Source: Gelatoporia subvermispora B
Lineage: Eukaryota > Basidiomycota > Agaricomycetes > Polyporales > Gelatoporiaceae
Length of the DNA: 64,000 nucleotides
Direction of reading: 5' to 3'
Assembly (NCBI GenBank): GCA_000320605.2
Contig: KB445803.1
Location: forward strand, 640,714 to 704,713
Position 1 is the first letter of the stretch, and every line of letters starts with the position of its first letter. Made by a program: the position numbers and the translations under genes. Positions 21,134-31,147 of this stretch are shown piece by piece. The notes beneath the pieces were generated by a model. That model worked only from the letters and a program-made list of their open reading frames with translations, searched no databases and was not told the DNA's origin.

Positions 21134-22147
21134 CTAGTCGTCTAAGAGGAAGTCCCAGTCGATGGCAACCTCGCGCGTGCGCTTAGAGCAGAAGCCCAGG
21201 CCAAACATGCGTTTGCAAGCCTCCCTACAGCGTCCCTCAGGCTCGCCGCGGTGAATATCCCACATGCGGAACGTCACATGGCCTTCGGTGTGGACAAATA
21301 CCTCATCCTCCTCCGCCTCGCCGCCCAGGAGGTAGTTCTCCTTCTCCGATGAGGGAAACCCTGTGTCGGAGATGTACACGTCCGAGTAGTGATATGCAGA
21401 GCCCGATACGGACACGACAGATGGCCGGCGCGATTGCGTGAGACACGCGTTGCGCAATATACGGTTCGTGAATCCTGCGGAGAAGGACACCTTCCTGCAG
21501 CGCGATGACCGGTGTATGCGACCTTTGAAATCCGAAGGGAGCCAGATCGTGATGTCCGCTGCGGACTCGGCGTGCACCTCGAGATGAAACTTTGCGGAGC
21601 GCGTGGGCTGGAAGTTCCGGCACTGGCAACGCGCGGGGTATCAGTACCGCAGCGATCGGACGCATACAGGTAAACGCACCACTTTGACCTTGAGCGACTC
21701 GCCGCGGTCGCTGCCCACATACATGCTGAGGCGATGGCCCAGCGGCTGGTTGCGCGCGCGGTAGTGGGGCAGTACGAGCGATACGTCCATTGGACGCTGC
21801 TCGGTCTCGAGCACGAAGTCGTGCGACGAGTGTTCGCCCGCTCCTCTGTATTTCACGCGATAAGAGCCCGTAGGCTGTTCAAGCAAGCTTTCATTGCTGC
21901 CAGAGTGGTATTTGGACTCCTGCACGTCATGTATGGTCAGATAATGAGCTGAGCTAGCTGGACTGATGGTACCTACGTTAAACGAGCAATCTGATGCCAA
22001 AAATCGCGACATTGTCAAGAAGGCAACGCGTAGAAAGAACGAATATTGTGTAGATATCGGGAGGGGAACCGCCGGGAAAAGCTGGGGAACCACATCTGGA
22101 GCCGGGTAGTTATAAAGCGAAGACGCGAGATCCTCTGTCTGCCGCAT
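21134..22147 (-). CDS. DUF7330-like basidiomycete protein
   Basis: Function unknown; resembles agaricomycete proteins annotated with DUF7330, a putative beta-strand-rich domain. I read the last exon as 21587-21134 and the one before it as ending near 21674, joined at SLKVKV to CRNFQPTRSAKFHLEV. A second intron runs from about 21977 to 21919 (donor GTAGGT, acceptor GTGCAG). Landmarks are DVSLVLPHYRARNQ, ADITIWLPSDFKGRIHRSS and a C-terminal DWDFLLDD. The start ATG near 22147 (MRQTEDLASSLYNYPAP) is a guess based on a proline-rich N-terminus. The promoter side faces the transposon-like element 800 bp away. Confidence 0.6.
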
Positions 22148-22941
22148 TGTGCCCGAAAAGGCAGGCGTTGTTGGGTTGCCACCGGCTAAGACAATACGAA
22201 CCATGTGGCCAATAACGCCCGACCCTCTCTCCTTCATCTGGTAAACAACTCGCTCCTCGAAAGGGCTGTCCACCCCGGACCCATGCGGCGTTCTCAATCG
22301 CTTCCGAATGCAGGCGATTGCATGCAACAATAGGCAGTGATCAGTCGAGGGCAAGGATCTCGCACTGATGCATCGGGCTTAAGATGCTGCAACACCGATG
22401 AAGCACAGCACGGCCCCCGCAAGCGCCCGTACCCAACGCAAAATCGGGTAGTGCTGTTGCCAGCAGTCTGTACGTTGTCAGTGCTATTTGGCAACACAAA
22501 GAGGTGCGCCATGTCAACCACAGCCATGTCCCAACAACACGGGCCAACAAGTAACCGTCAATCTCTAAGCTTAACGCTTTCAGAGCACAAAGCCCGACTG
22601 CGGTGTTAGGCGCTTGGAGCCAAAAGAGGCCCTTTCATTGAAGCTTTTGAACCACCCTCGTGGCTTCTGCATGTCCGACATTCCCACAGAAATCTGCCGG
22701 AGCATGGGAGAATGGAGGGGAACACGCACTACAGGCGGCAGCACGCACGGAAGAAGTTATGCAGAACAATTGCAGAACAATAAACAACGATCCCTTGCCC
22801 CAGAACAAGCTGCTTCCTCGCCCCGCGTCACGCCCTTGTGCTGCTTCTGTTCGCCTTGAGCTGAGCTCGAGCTTCGGTTCGCCGTTCCGTACCAGCTGAC
22901 GCGCTGCTTCGAGGACGCCGGAGGAGCTCGCGTGTGGGCGC
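22148..22941. other. Intergenic, left flank of the inverted-repeat element
   Basis: Several short open frames on both strands have no recognisable similarity. It holds the probable promoter of the DUF7330-like gene. No repeat was seen except the 8-bp target copy at its right edge. Confidence 0.4.
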
Positions 22942-22949
22942 GCTGCAGT
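22942..22949 (+). repeat. Left 8-bp target-site duplication
   Basis: GCTGCAGT directly abuts the left terminal repeat and is identical to the right flank at 24019-24026. Confidence 0.8.
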
Positions 22950-23137
22950 AGGACCCCTGATAATCCCCATGAGAGGCTGGCCGGAATCCGGACCAGAATG
23001 GGCGAAAATTGGCCTCTAGGCCAGGTCAAGTCCGGACAAAATGACCAGGAAATGCCGTTTCGGCCAGGTCATTTGTCCGGACATCCGGGGACTCAGGTCG
23101 GGTCATGGCAGGTGGACGGTCCGGACAAATGTTACAC

Positions 23138-23215
23138 GATGGTGCAGTTCGTACAGCGTTGTGGTAATTTGTGTGGCCAGGGTCTGGAGATACGAGGTTC
23201 GAATCATTAATTGAT
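23138..23215 (+). repeat. Possible tRNA-derived (SINE-like) segment
   Basis: TGGTGCAGTTCG resembles a pol III A box and GGTTCGAATCA, about 60 bp later, resembles a B box. The T-stem and acceptor arms do not pair, so this is not a working tRNA gene. It lies inside the inverted-repeat element, just before the cargo frame. Confidence 0.3.
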
Positions 23216-23242
23216 TTCTTTTTATTATTTCCTGAGACCCCT

Positions 23243-23746
23243 ATGTTGCGGGTCTCACATGTCAGACTGCTTCGTGTTCACGATTTCGGGGTTATTCTGA
23301 TCGACGGATGGCTTACAATTGCAAAAGGTATGTGCGACTCCACATCAGATCGAGTTCTTAGCCTACTAACAGATTCTGGTTCAGTGCTCGCACTCTATGT
23401 CAAGACTAATGGCAAACACGGCAAGCATGCCTCTGTCGATGATACGCAGACGATTGGTGCAGTCTCGTACCTAGCGGTGCAAGTCTTCGAGCAGTTCAGC
23501 ACCTTGAATCAATTCGGCGCAATGACCCGGGCGACTGCGAAGTTTCAAACTTTCCAATATGCGCTCATTCCTTCGACTGCTTTCCTCGCAGTGTTGACTG
23601 GTGCCCCGAAGGTGCAAGTGAGTTCAATCACACTCGAGGACACTGATTGGTGTCTGTACAAGTCGTTGCGGGATCAGGAAACTCTGTTCGCGGAGACAAT
23701 CAAGTTATTCCGCCAGCGCGGCGGGCCTGCGGACGATCTCATATAA
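23243..23746 (+). CDS. Unrecognised spliced ORF carried inside the inverted-repeat element, 148 aa
   Basis: I do not recognise this protein. Exons 23243-23327 and 23385-23746 sum to 149 codons. The intron has a good donor (GTATGT), a branch-site-like CTAAC and a TTCAG acceptor. The product is mixed alpha/beta in character, with stretches such as HASVDDTQTIGAVSYLAVQVFEQF and SITLEDTDWCLYKSL; I see no signal peptide, membrane segment or metal motif. Read-through of the intron also stays open, so retention is possible. It is not a transposase that I can identify. It could be a captured host gene fragment or an element-borne accessory gene; expression is unknown. Confidence 0.45.
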   Translation: MLRVSHVRLLRVHDFGVILIDGWLTIAKGMCDSTSDRVLSLLTDSGSVLALYVKTNGKHGKHASVDDTQTIGAVSYLAVQVFEQFSTLNQFGAMTRATAKFQTFQYALIPSTAFLAVLTGAPKVQVSSITLEDTDWCLYKSLRDQETLFAETIKLFRQRGGPADDLI

Positions 23747-24018
23747 CTTAGTTTGGCCGCTATGTATGCGTTCGGGGCTGTGTGTGGCCCCGTGCGCAGG
23801 CTCAGAATGATCTAGCAAGCGAAAAAATGGCCGTTTTCGAGGGCCAGGCGGGGCATCCGGGCCAAAATGGCTACCATAATAGGCGAGTCGGATGTCCGGA
23901 CCAAAAACGGAGGTTGGCTGAGGCCAGGCGGCCATCCGGACCACATTTAGGCCAAAAGTGTCCGGACCAAAATCGCCCATTTTCCGGCCACCCTCCTGGG
24001 GGGATTATCAGGGGTCCT

Positions 24019-24026
24019 GCTGCAGT
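24019..24026 (+). repeat. Right 8-bp target-site duplication
   Basis: GCTGCAGT directly abuts the right terminal repeat and is identical to the left flank at 22942-22949. Confidence 0.8.
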
Positions 24027-25666
24027 CCGACGTTTCACGCCGCAGATCAGGGCGCCTCGCGCCTCGGGAGCAGGCGCCCGAGCCGACGCGTCGCAGGTAC
24101 GCACAGCGGATCCTCACAGAGCAGTGTGAAGTGCGACCCGTACGCGACTCCCGCATCCGTCTGCCCGGATGTGACATCACAGACAGTGTCGCGCGCGGCG
24201 GAGAGCCTCTCCTGGCCTGGCGAGTGTGTCTTGATCGACGGGACTCGTGAAACAAGGCTCGGGAAGTTCGGAGGTACAAAGTGTGTTGCGTCGTGCATTT
24301 CCTCTCGGTCGTCAACGGTGATTGACCTGAGGATGAGAAGGTGGTCACTTGACCACCCCAGGGTTATCACCATCGCGAGCAAAACAAAAATCTGGAGCAA
24401 TCAGCTTACCGTGCACCACCACATGACCGCTTTCTATCGCCTGTGACTCTGATGGGTGTACATTCATGGAAAGTGACTTCTTCACGGGAAGGCCGTCACC
24501 ATTCCATATCGTACGCGGCGCGTCGAATCGGGTACCAGGGCAGGAGGGTTAGGCAGTGCTCTCTTCTCATGAAAGCCGATTGTGTTGATCCCAACTTTTC
24601 AGGCAGCAACGCGTACGGCTCAACGGCGGTGATCACGAGCTGAGGGCTCAGCCCCGCGGCGCTCAGGAGACCTGGTTGTCTGAGGGTGAGCTCGACGTCA
24701 TCTCGACGACATCAAAGTAAGGTATAACAATTGCAAAGTGGTAGTCGTTCCGGATAACCCGAGGCAAGGCTTGCAATTGATGAGGCAAGTGATTGATGGC
24801 TATTCCCTTCACAATGTGATGTCGCCTCAGGAACGACCGGAGGACGAGGTCTCGGACCCAGACGCCGTGACCAATTATGTCGAGTGAAGAGCGCAAGTTG
24901 TGAATTCATTCTTCGTGAAGTCGGAGACAGGCGTATATGTTTGTGAGATGCAGTGGAAAGTTTTTCACAGTCGCCACCTGGCTATCCTCCAATCCCTGGA
25001 GTCACTTCGGAATGTAAGTCAAGGCCAAGAATGCGTTCGGCCTTCGAGGATATCTGCGAAAGCTTGATTGCATCAGTATTTTTCTAAGATCTCTTAGGAA
25101 GCACATGTTACTCGCATGTTTCATGAGTACGACGTCTCACACATGTGAGGGTTAGGTTCAGCCTGAGGGGACAATATACAGTGCGGCTGGAGGCCGGACT
25201 GTGGTACTCTCACACAGAAAGATATCACCCATCAGTCAAATGCAGGCTTACATGTAGCCACAGTAAATTTCAAAGATAGTGTGACGGGAACCTGAGAGTG
25301 AAATATCCTGGAGAGACCTGAGCCAATAAGTTGCAACCTGAACACGGCTCGTATATTTGAGGAAACTGTGGCAAGAGTTCCAAGCACGTTCAGCCAGTCC
25401 GAATGCTTTGAACCGCACCATCATGCTGAAGGTGCATCCAGCAAGGGAGGTACGGAACTCCGAGCGAGCATCGTTAAACTCAAGGGATCTTGATTTTGGA
25501 GAGTTGCCAATTTGAGGATCGCGAGTCACGCACACGGCATTCGCCGGCGACGCGTTCTCATCATGCGGGGAGCGCCACAGGACGCGTCCTGCAGCCACAA
25601 CACGTTTTCCGAGTCTTCCTCTCTTTGGTTTCGTGCCAGATATCGGCGAACTAAAACACAGGCATC
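24027..25666. other. Intergenic, right flank of the element and DCN1 upstream region
   Basis: 1.6 kb without a gene I can support; an open frame at 25248-25598 (-) has no known similarity. A perfect 8-bp inverted repeat with a 2-base spacer (GGTGGTCA CT TGACCACC) is at 24340-24357. ACGCGT boxes at 25550-25555 and 25582-25587 lie 80-117 bp upstream of the DCN1 start. Confidence 0.4.
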
Positions 25667-27544
25667 ATGCCACCAAAAGTCAGTAAATCAAGATGCACAC
25701 AATCAGCGGTGGAAGCTCATGAGTTTCCTCGGTAGCGCAAGCGGGCCACAGACGAGGCGGTGACGGAGCCTGCTGCGAAAACGACCCGCAAGTCTACACG
25801 GTCCAAGGCTGCGGATACGAATGGGGGAAACTCATCCAAGTCGGCTGCTGTTGGTGCTCTAGATGACTCCGAGGTAGGCTGTGAGACTGAATCTCAGTAT
25901 GATGGTAGCTTGATCGCGTTATTACGATAATTAGGTATCTGCGTCGGCTGCGAAGAAGGCGAGGAGAACAGCTAGCAAGGCCAAGGGTCAGATGAAAAGC
26001 AAGTCGAGGTAAGTGCAATCTGCACAGAGCTGCGCACGGTAGTAGCGATTTTGGACCTAACCCGGTGGCCGCGGCAGTACAAATGCAGTAAGGAAGTTGC
26101 CGATTGAGGCAATGCAGCTTACTAATACTTGGCCGACACGCAGGGCGGCGGTGAGCAGTGAGTCTCTCCTCTCTACTCCTTCTGTTCGTTGCTGGGCAAC
26201 CTGCCCGCACCCATACCCCTTTCAAAGCTACTGTGGGGCTGATATTTTGGACTGTTGGAATATACCATAACGCATCTTGCGACACCCGCCGGACCGTGCG
26301 CGCGCAGCTCCCACGCTTTATGGGCTTATCCTCCATATTCTGCTGTATTTCTAACAAGCGCGTCGCCAGTGACCATGCAGAGCCGTCCAAGGCCGCACAC
26401 GCGCCCGCCCCGGCCGCAGGCGTGAGCAGCGCCGCGCGCGTCGCCGCGCTTTTCGACACCTATGCCGACCCAGACGACCCCGCAGTCATAGGCCCGGAGG
26501 GTTTCGAACGCCTCTGTGGCGACGCGGGGGTCTCACTCGAGGGTGCATTGCCGCTCATCCTGGCGTGGCAGCTGGACGCGAAGGAGATGGCGAAGATCGC
26601 CAAGGGCGAGTGGGAGGCGGGCCTGAACGACTTGCAGTACGTGTGTCCTCTCCCGGACCGGACATGTCGCCTGGCATGTGCGAGATTGCTTTCGGCTCAC
26701 CTGGCCGCGATCAGGATCTCGGACCTTCGGACGCTATCTCTTGCGTTGCGTGAGCTTGAGGACTTGGTGCTCTTGAATAAGCCGCCTGTGAAGTCGTCCA
26801 ATACGGCGGCGGCACCGTCCAAGAAGAAGGCAGCTGTGCCTACCGAGAGCTATAACCGTACGAAGTACTTCAAGTATGCATCTGATGCCGACAAGGCCTT
26901 CATGGAATTGTACATGTTCTGCTTTGCTCTGGCCAAGCCACCGTGAGTACCCGCGAGTTCTAGCCCGTGTGCAACAGGCTAGACAATTCCTCCCGTCCAA
27001 TAGCCAAGCCAGGAACATTGACATAGAGGTCAGCCACATTTCCAATGTTCGCACACCCAGACATTTGATTTGCGTCCTTACAGACGGCATGCGCGTTCTG
27101 GACCGTCTTGGTGGTTCCCAAGTACCCCTTGATGGCAGACATCCTCCTTTTCATTGGCGTAAGTTCTGCCGCATGTTGCGAGTCCCTGGTTCCGTGGTAA
27201 CATGTTCTCACACACTATGCATATGACATAGGAGAAAGCTACGTTCAAGGGCGTTAACAAGGACCTGTGGACTATGGTGCGTTTAAGGTCAAAGCATTAT
27301 GCACACGAAATAGCGGTTGCCTATCACTATATTTATTGGCCAACAGACTCTTGAATTCTGCCGTACCATTGACGCTGCCCTTACTAACTACGATCCCGAT
27401 GGCGTGAGTTCGTCCAGTACATACTGCACTGAGACATGCTGATCGTGCCTTCACGACTAGGCTTGGCCATCGATGCTCGACGATTTTGCCGCATGGAAGA
27501 AGAGCAAGTCTAGCTCCAACAGCGCACCCGTGACGGCCAGTTGA
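25667..27544 (+). CDS. DCN1-like protein (defective in cullin neddylation)
   Basis: Scaffold E3 that promotes NEDD8/Rub1 transfer to cullins. Twelve exons: 25667-25678, 25736-25873, 25935-26008, 26078-26087, 26144-26157, 26370-26636, 26715-26942, 27013-27028, 27084-27158, 27232-27276, 27347-27403, 27461-27544; total 340 codons. The DCUN1/PONY domain runs from about residue 95 (VAALFDTYADPDDP) through YNRTKYFKYASDADKAF and ends in NKDLWTMTLEFCRTI and AWPSMLDDFAAWKK. The first 80 residues are basic with NLS-like stretches (MPPKRKRA, SAAKKARRTASK) in place of the usual short UBA region. Three exons are 10, 14 and 16 nt. The whole-codon sum supports them, but they need transcript evidence. ACGCGT boxes lie upstream. 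Confidence 0.88.
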
Positions 27545-28205
27545 ACGCCCCTAATGCTAATGATCTCATGCGCTGCATAATCCACTTTCATGTTGCTACC
27601 TCGGACGGTCTGCTGTTCTGCTCTATATTTGTCGTCTTGTTCATCCGTATCTCGCATAGAAGTTGCCACAATTGGCCAATTTCATTTTCACGCACACGTA
27701 CGACGTGGAGTCGCACGAGGAAGAAGCTTCCAGTAGAACATCTCGTTACGAGACTGCAAATAAGCCATGACCAATACACCTTCCATTCCAGGCTTCCAAC
27801 TTTACGGAGGTCCACCAGGAAGGGTAGTATCTAGGAATTCAGGCCGTCACCAGTACACTAGCCACTGTCCGCCCGTTCTTGTACGTGCTACGTGCTACAA
27901 CATCCGGCCGCGCAGGCCGCCCGAACGAAACATATGTCGCCGTATCGACAGACCTGGGCCGGAACTAAAAACCGAACGCGTTGTACGCTATACTACTTAC
28001 TTATATACCACATACACGCTGCGGGTGCCGCAGCCGTCGGCCCTGCGTAGCACACCCGAGCAGAAGCACAGAAAGAAACTGAACTGAGAGCACAGAAATC
28101 CGGGCCGCGGGGCAAATGTCCGCGGCGTCGATATGCGAGAACGAAGGTCGGGAGTGGGGGTCGAGGGAGTCGGGGAGATGAGATGGTAGTGAACGCGGGG
28201 ACTGC
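27545..28205. other. Intergenic between DCN1-like and HAT1 3' ends
   Basis: Convergent spacer of 660 bp. No gene, repeat or RNA could be supported. Confidence 0.5.
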
Positions 28206-31147
28206 TTAGTGCGCGAGCGCGAGGATGCGCTGGTAGTCCGCACAGACGGTGCGGAAGGTCTCCTCGAGCTTTTGGTGGCACTCTTTCCGGTCAAGCTGCG
28301 CCATGATCTCCTGTATAGCGGGTAATAGGTCAGCTCTCATGTGCTCCTGAAGTAGGAGACAGCAGGGAATGGAAGGTGAGGACAACGCACAAAGTTAAAC
28401 CGGTACAACCGCTCCTTCACTTGGAGCCGGTACGCTTTTTGCGCCCTCAAATCATTCGGGTTGAGCCGCTGCAGCTGCAGCATCTCCAGCAACCTGTAAA
28501 ACTGCCTCTACAAACATCGCACTCATATCAGCGCTGCACTTCAATTACATCCCTGGTGCGATAAGCACTCACCGACGCGAGCTTAAGCTCCACCCGCCAC
28601 GCCTCCGCCCACGCCTTGTCGACGGGCGGATCAAGCATGCCGCGGCGTTGCCGCAATATGCTGCCGTCCACACCGATGTCCCCCGCGAGCGCGCATTCCA
28701 GCGTGTCCGCGTCTGCAGCCGCGCTCTCGCGCCTCCGCTTCCCGTGCGCGAGCTCTTCCTCGTCGCGCTTCCGCTTGCGGAGCGGCGCGCCGTCCCGCTC
28801 CGCCTCGAGCACCTCCGCCGGCATGCGCGCCCAGCCCTTGCTGCAGCCGTTCGTCCCCCTCGCGCCGTGCGTGCCGTTCGAGCTCGTCGAGCTAGACGCC
28901 GCAGCAGCGCCGTTGCCATTTGGGTGAGGTCGCTGTGCGGGTGCGGGTGCGTCTTGCGGCACGTCGGACGCGCCCTCGAACGTGCCATCGGGGGTGTCCT
29001 CGGTCTGCGTCTGCGCGTCCTCCTCGCCGAACGCCTCTTTCATGAAGCGCTCCTCGCCGCGGAGCATCGCGATGTCGTTGCGGTCGCGCAGGTCCTCGAA
29101 CGCCTCCGCGGGGTCCTCGACGGTGAGCTCCGCGATGCCCGGTGTGCGTCGTGTGTACCGGTACAGCGCCTGGTACAACGCAGCTGGCAAAATGACGTAA
29201 TTTAGCGGGATAGACCGAGCGAGGAACAGCGGCGGGGTCCTCACATCCGTGTCCCTCCTGCTGGTACGGCGGCAGGATGAGGAACTGCGCGATCCGCACG
29301 CGGACGCGGTCTGGAAAGCAGTAGAACGGGTAGAGCGTCGAGTAGCCCACGAAGTGGTACGTTACGCGCGAGGTTCCGTCAGGCTTCTTGAGAGTGCGCT
29401 TCTCGTACCTGAGGCGGCGGATGTCAGTGACTGTACGGATACGGGGTGAAGTGAATTCGGGCACGTACAAGACGGCAAATTCCCAGGCGTCCTCATCCTC
29501 TTGTATGTATGATGCGCCTTCGATGTAAAGGAGCACGAATAGCTGCATTCTCCGGTGATATTCGCGGAACTCTGGAGTATCCCATGTACTCTGCCGCCGT
29601 CATCTCCCCCGTCAGTGCACGGTCAGTAGGGAGCGCAGACGAAAAACATACATGGTAAACCTCGAACTCCACAATGTCGTCCTCGTCGTCATCTAGGAGA
29701 GTACCCGAGCCCGATGCCTTATCCTTTCCTTTCGTAGGCGGCCAGCCACGCCGCCGCGCGGGACGTGAATATGAATAAATACGTTCTCCCGGAGGTTTAA
29801 ATGAGAGCGCGTCTGCCTCCACACGGGCGGCAAATGCCTCAGGGTCGGTGTCATAGCCTAGACCATTGTCAGTGGCGGACAGATGGCGCGATAACGCGGA
29901 CCCTTACCAGGGGGGATGTGCTTGCTCAATGCGCCCTCAATGTCATCTACGGCAGTGGAAGAGGGGAGCCGTTCGGAATAGGAGATGCTTAGTAATTGTG
30001 CGAGGGAACCCGATGCGAATTTCAGCTGCGGCGGGTGAGCGATGCAAGCAATATTTGCAAGTCAGTGGGGACATTTACATCGATCGTGAGGCCTTGGTAG
30101 CCGTAGATCTTCTCATCCTCGCCGAAGATCTATTGCAGGGACGGTAGTTAGTAAGTGAGGAAATTTTGATAAATTTGGAGGCACAAACTGGGTAGGTGAA
30201 TGTCGGATGAAATCCCTCGTACGCTTCGCGTGTCGATAACGCGGCCTTGTCGTCTGGTGTGCGTACTGGCGGGTCCAGATGGTCAGCAGTGCCCGTGATA
30301 GACCCTTGAACCGGATTGCCGCAGACACAGCAGGAGCCTGAGGGGATTAATAGCTCGAGAATCGTCCTCATATGGTGCGGCCCAGATCCCAATCACACGC
30401 GTATATCATCAGGCTTCGAGGCTGGCCGCGGCGGCATCACACGGGATGGTGTGTTCCAGATGTCTCGAACGCAGAGGAGCACGCAGAGCCGCTGCGAAAG
30501 CACAAGGGACGACCAGTCACGTCATGGTTCGTTCGTCGGGCTGGCGAGACGTCTGTGCGTAGTGCAAGAACGCATCGGCAGTAGAGTTGAGGTGAGCCGG
30601 GCGAGGCGCCACGCCACCCGTCTTTCCACCCCTCTCGTAGTATACTTGCCCCCCTGCTGACAGCGGCGCAATACTGACCCAGCAACAGACGCTGGACACA
30701 GTGTTGCGACGGCAGTGTTGCAGAGGCGGACGCACGCAGAACAGGGACCGCGCGACGGGACTGCAAATCAATCAGAACGGTGATCAGGCGGTAGCTTCGC
30801 GGACACATGTCGTGTCCCACACTCGCTCGCAGAGGGCTGGCGCAGACGCGGGTGGTGCTCGGACGCGCGTCGGCCGTCGTGCGCGAGCGAGTCGGTGCTG
30901 CAGAGTGTGTCTTGGATGACGGCGGTTGGTATGCTCCATTGAAGGCCGCATTCGGGCATATCGAGAACCGAGCGTCCAGCAGATATTTCGGGGGAAACGC
31001 CCTCTGGGCCGTCGACCGTTCTTTCTCCCACATGGCGGGTGTGCGCCGAGGTGCCAGGTGACGAGGAGCGCGGCGGGGGTACTCACCGAGGGAGAGACGG
31101 AGGGCCTCGTTGGCGTCGGCGGTCCAAGCTGCGGGATTGGTTGCCAT
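28206..31147 (-). CDS. HAT1: Histone acetyltransferase type B catalytic subunit
   Basis: GNAT-fold enzyme that acetylates newly made histone H4 (Lys5/12) with its RbAp-type partner before deposition. Ten exons on the minus strand: 31147-31087, 30265-30189, 30129-30079, 30025-29908, 29857-29652, 29590-29469, 29408-29245, 29183-28573, 28501-28391, 28310-28206; 542 codons. Landmarks: WTADANEALRLSLVRTPDDKA, TYPIFGEDEKIYGYQGLTID, I-E-G-A-S-Y-I in the core, YHFVGYSTLYPFYCFPDRVRVR, and the acetyl-CoA loop QFLILPPYQQEGHGSALY. The product (541 aa) is well above the ~375-400 aa of yeast enzymes because of a low-complexity insert in exon 8 with a bipartite NLS-like stretch (LRKRKRDEEELAHGKRRR). Intron 1 is 821 nt, far longer than any other in the window. 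Confidence 0.93.

Larger units (their letters stand above)
22950..24018. mobile_element. hAT-like terminal-inverted-repeat element, 1,069 bp, non-autonomous
   Basis: The ends are perfect 19-bp inverted repeats (AGGACCCCTGATAATCCCC at 22950-22968, its complement at 24000-24018), and looser inverted similarity continues about 50 bp inward. Identical 8-bp flanks GCTGCAGT stand at 22942-22949 and 24019-24026. An 8-bp target duplication is typical of the hAT superfamily. The first and last ~200 bp carry repeated palindromic TCCGGA motifs (for example near 22987, 23032, 23082, 23121, 23899, 23936, 23961), like the subterminal sites that hAT transposases bind. No transposase domain is present, so mobility would depend on a source elsewhere. 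Inside lies a spliced open frame, listed separately. Confidence 0.8.

Noticed and set aside
28648..29205. Long plus-strand frame opposite HAT1 exon 8, and similar frames opposite SCAP and the 49-51 kb gene.
   Set aside because: They are shadows of GC-rich coding DNA; the minus-strand (or SCAP plus-strand) frames carry the family motifs.
30266..30392. HAT1 starting at the ATG at 30392.
   Set aside because: The conserved HAT1 start (MATNPAAWTADANEALRLSL) lies at 31147 and joins in phase to 30265. The nearer ATG gives non-family residues.
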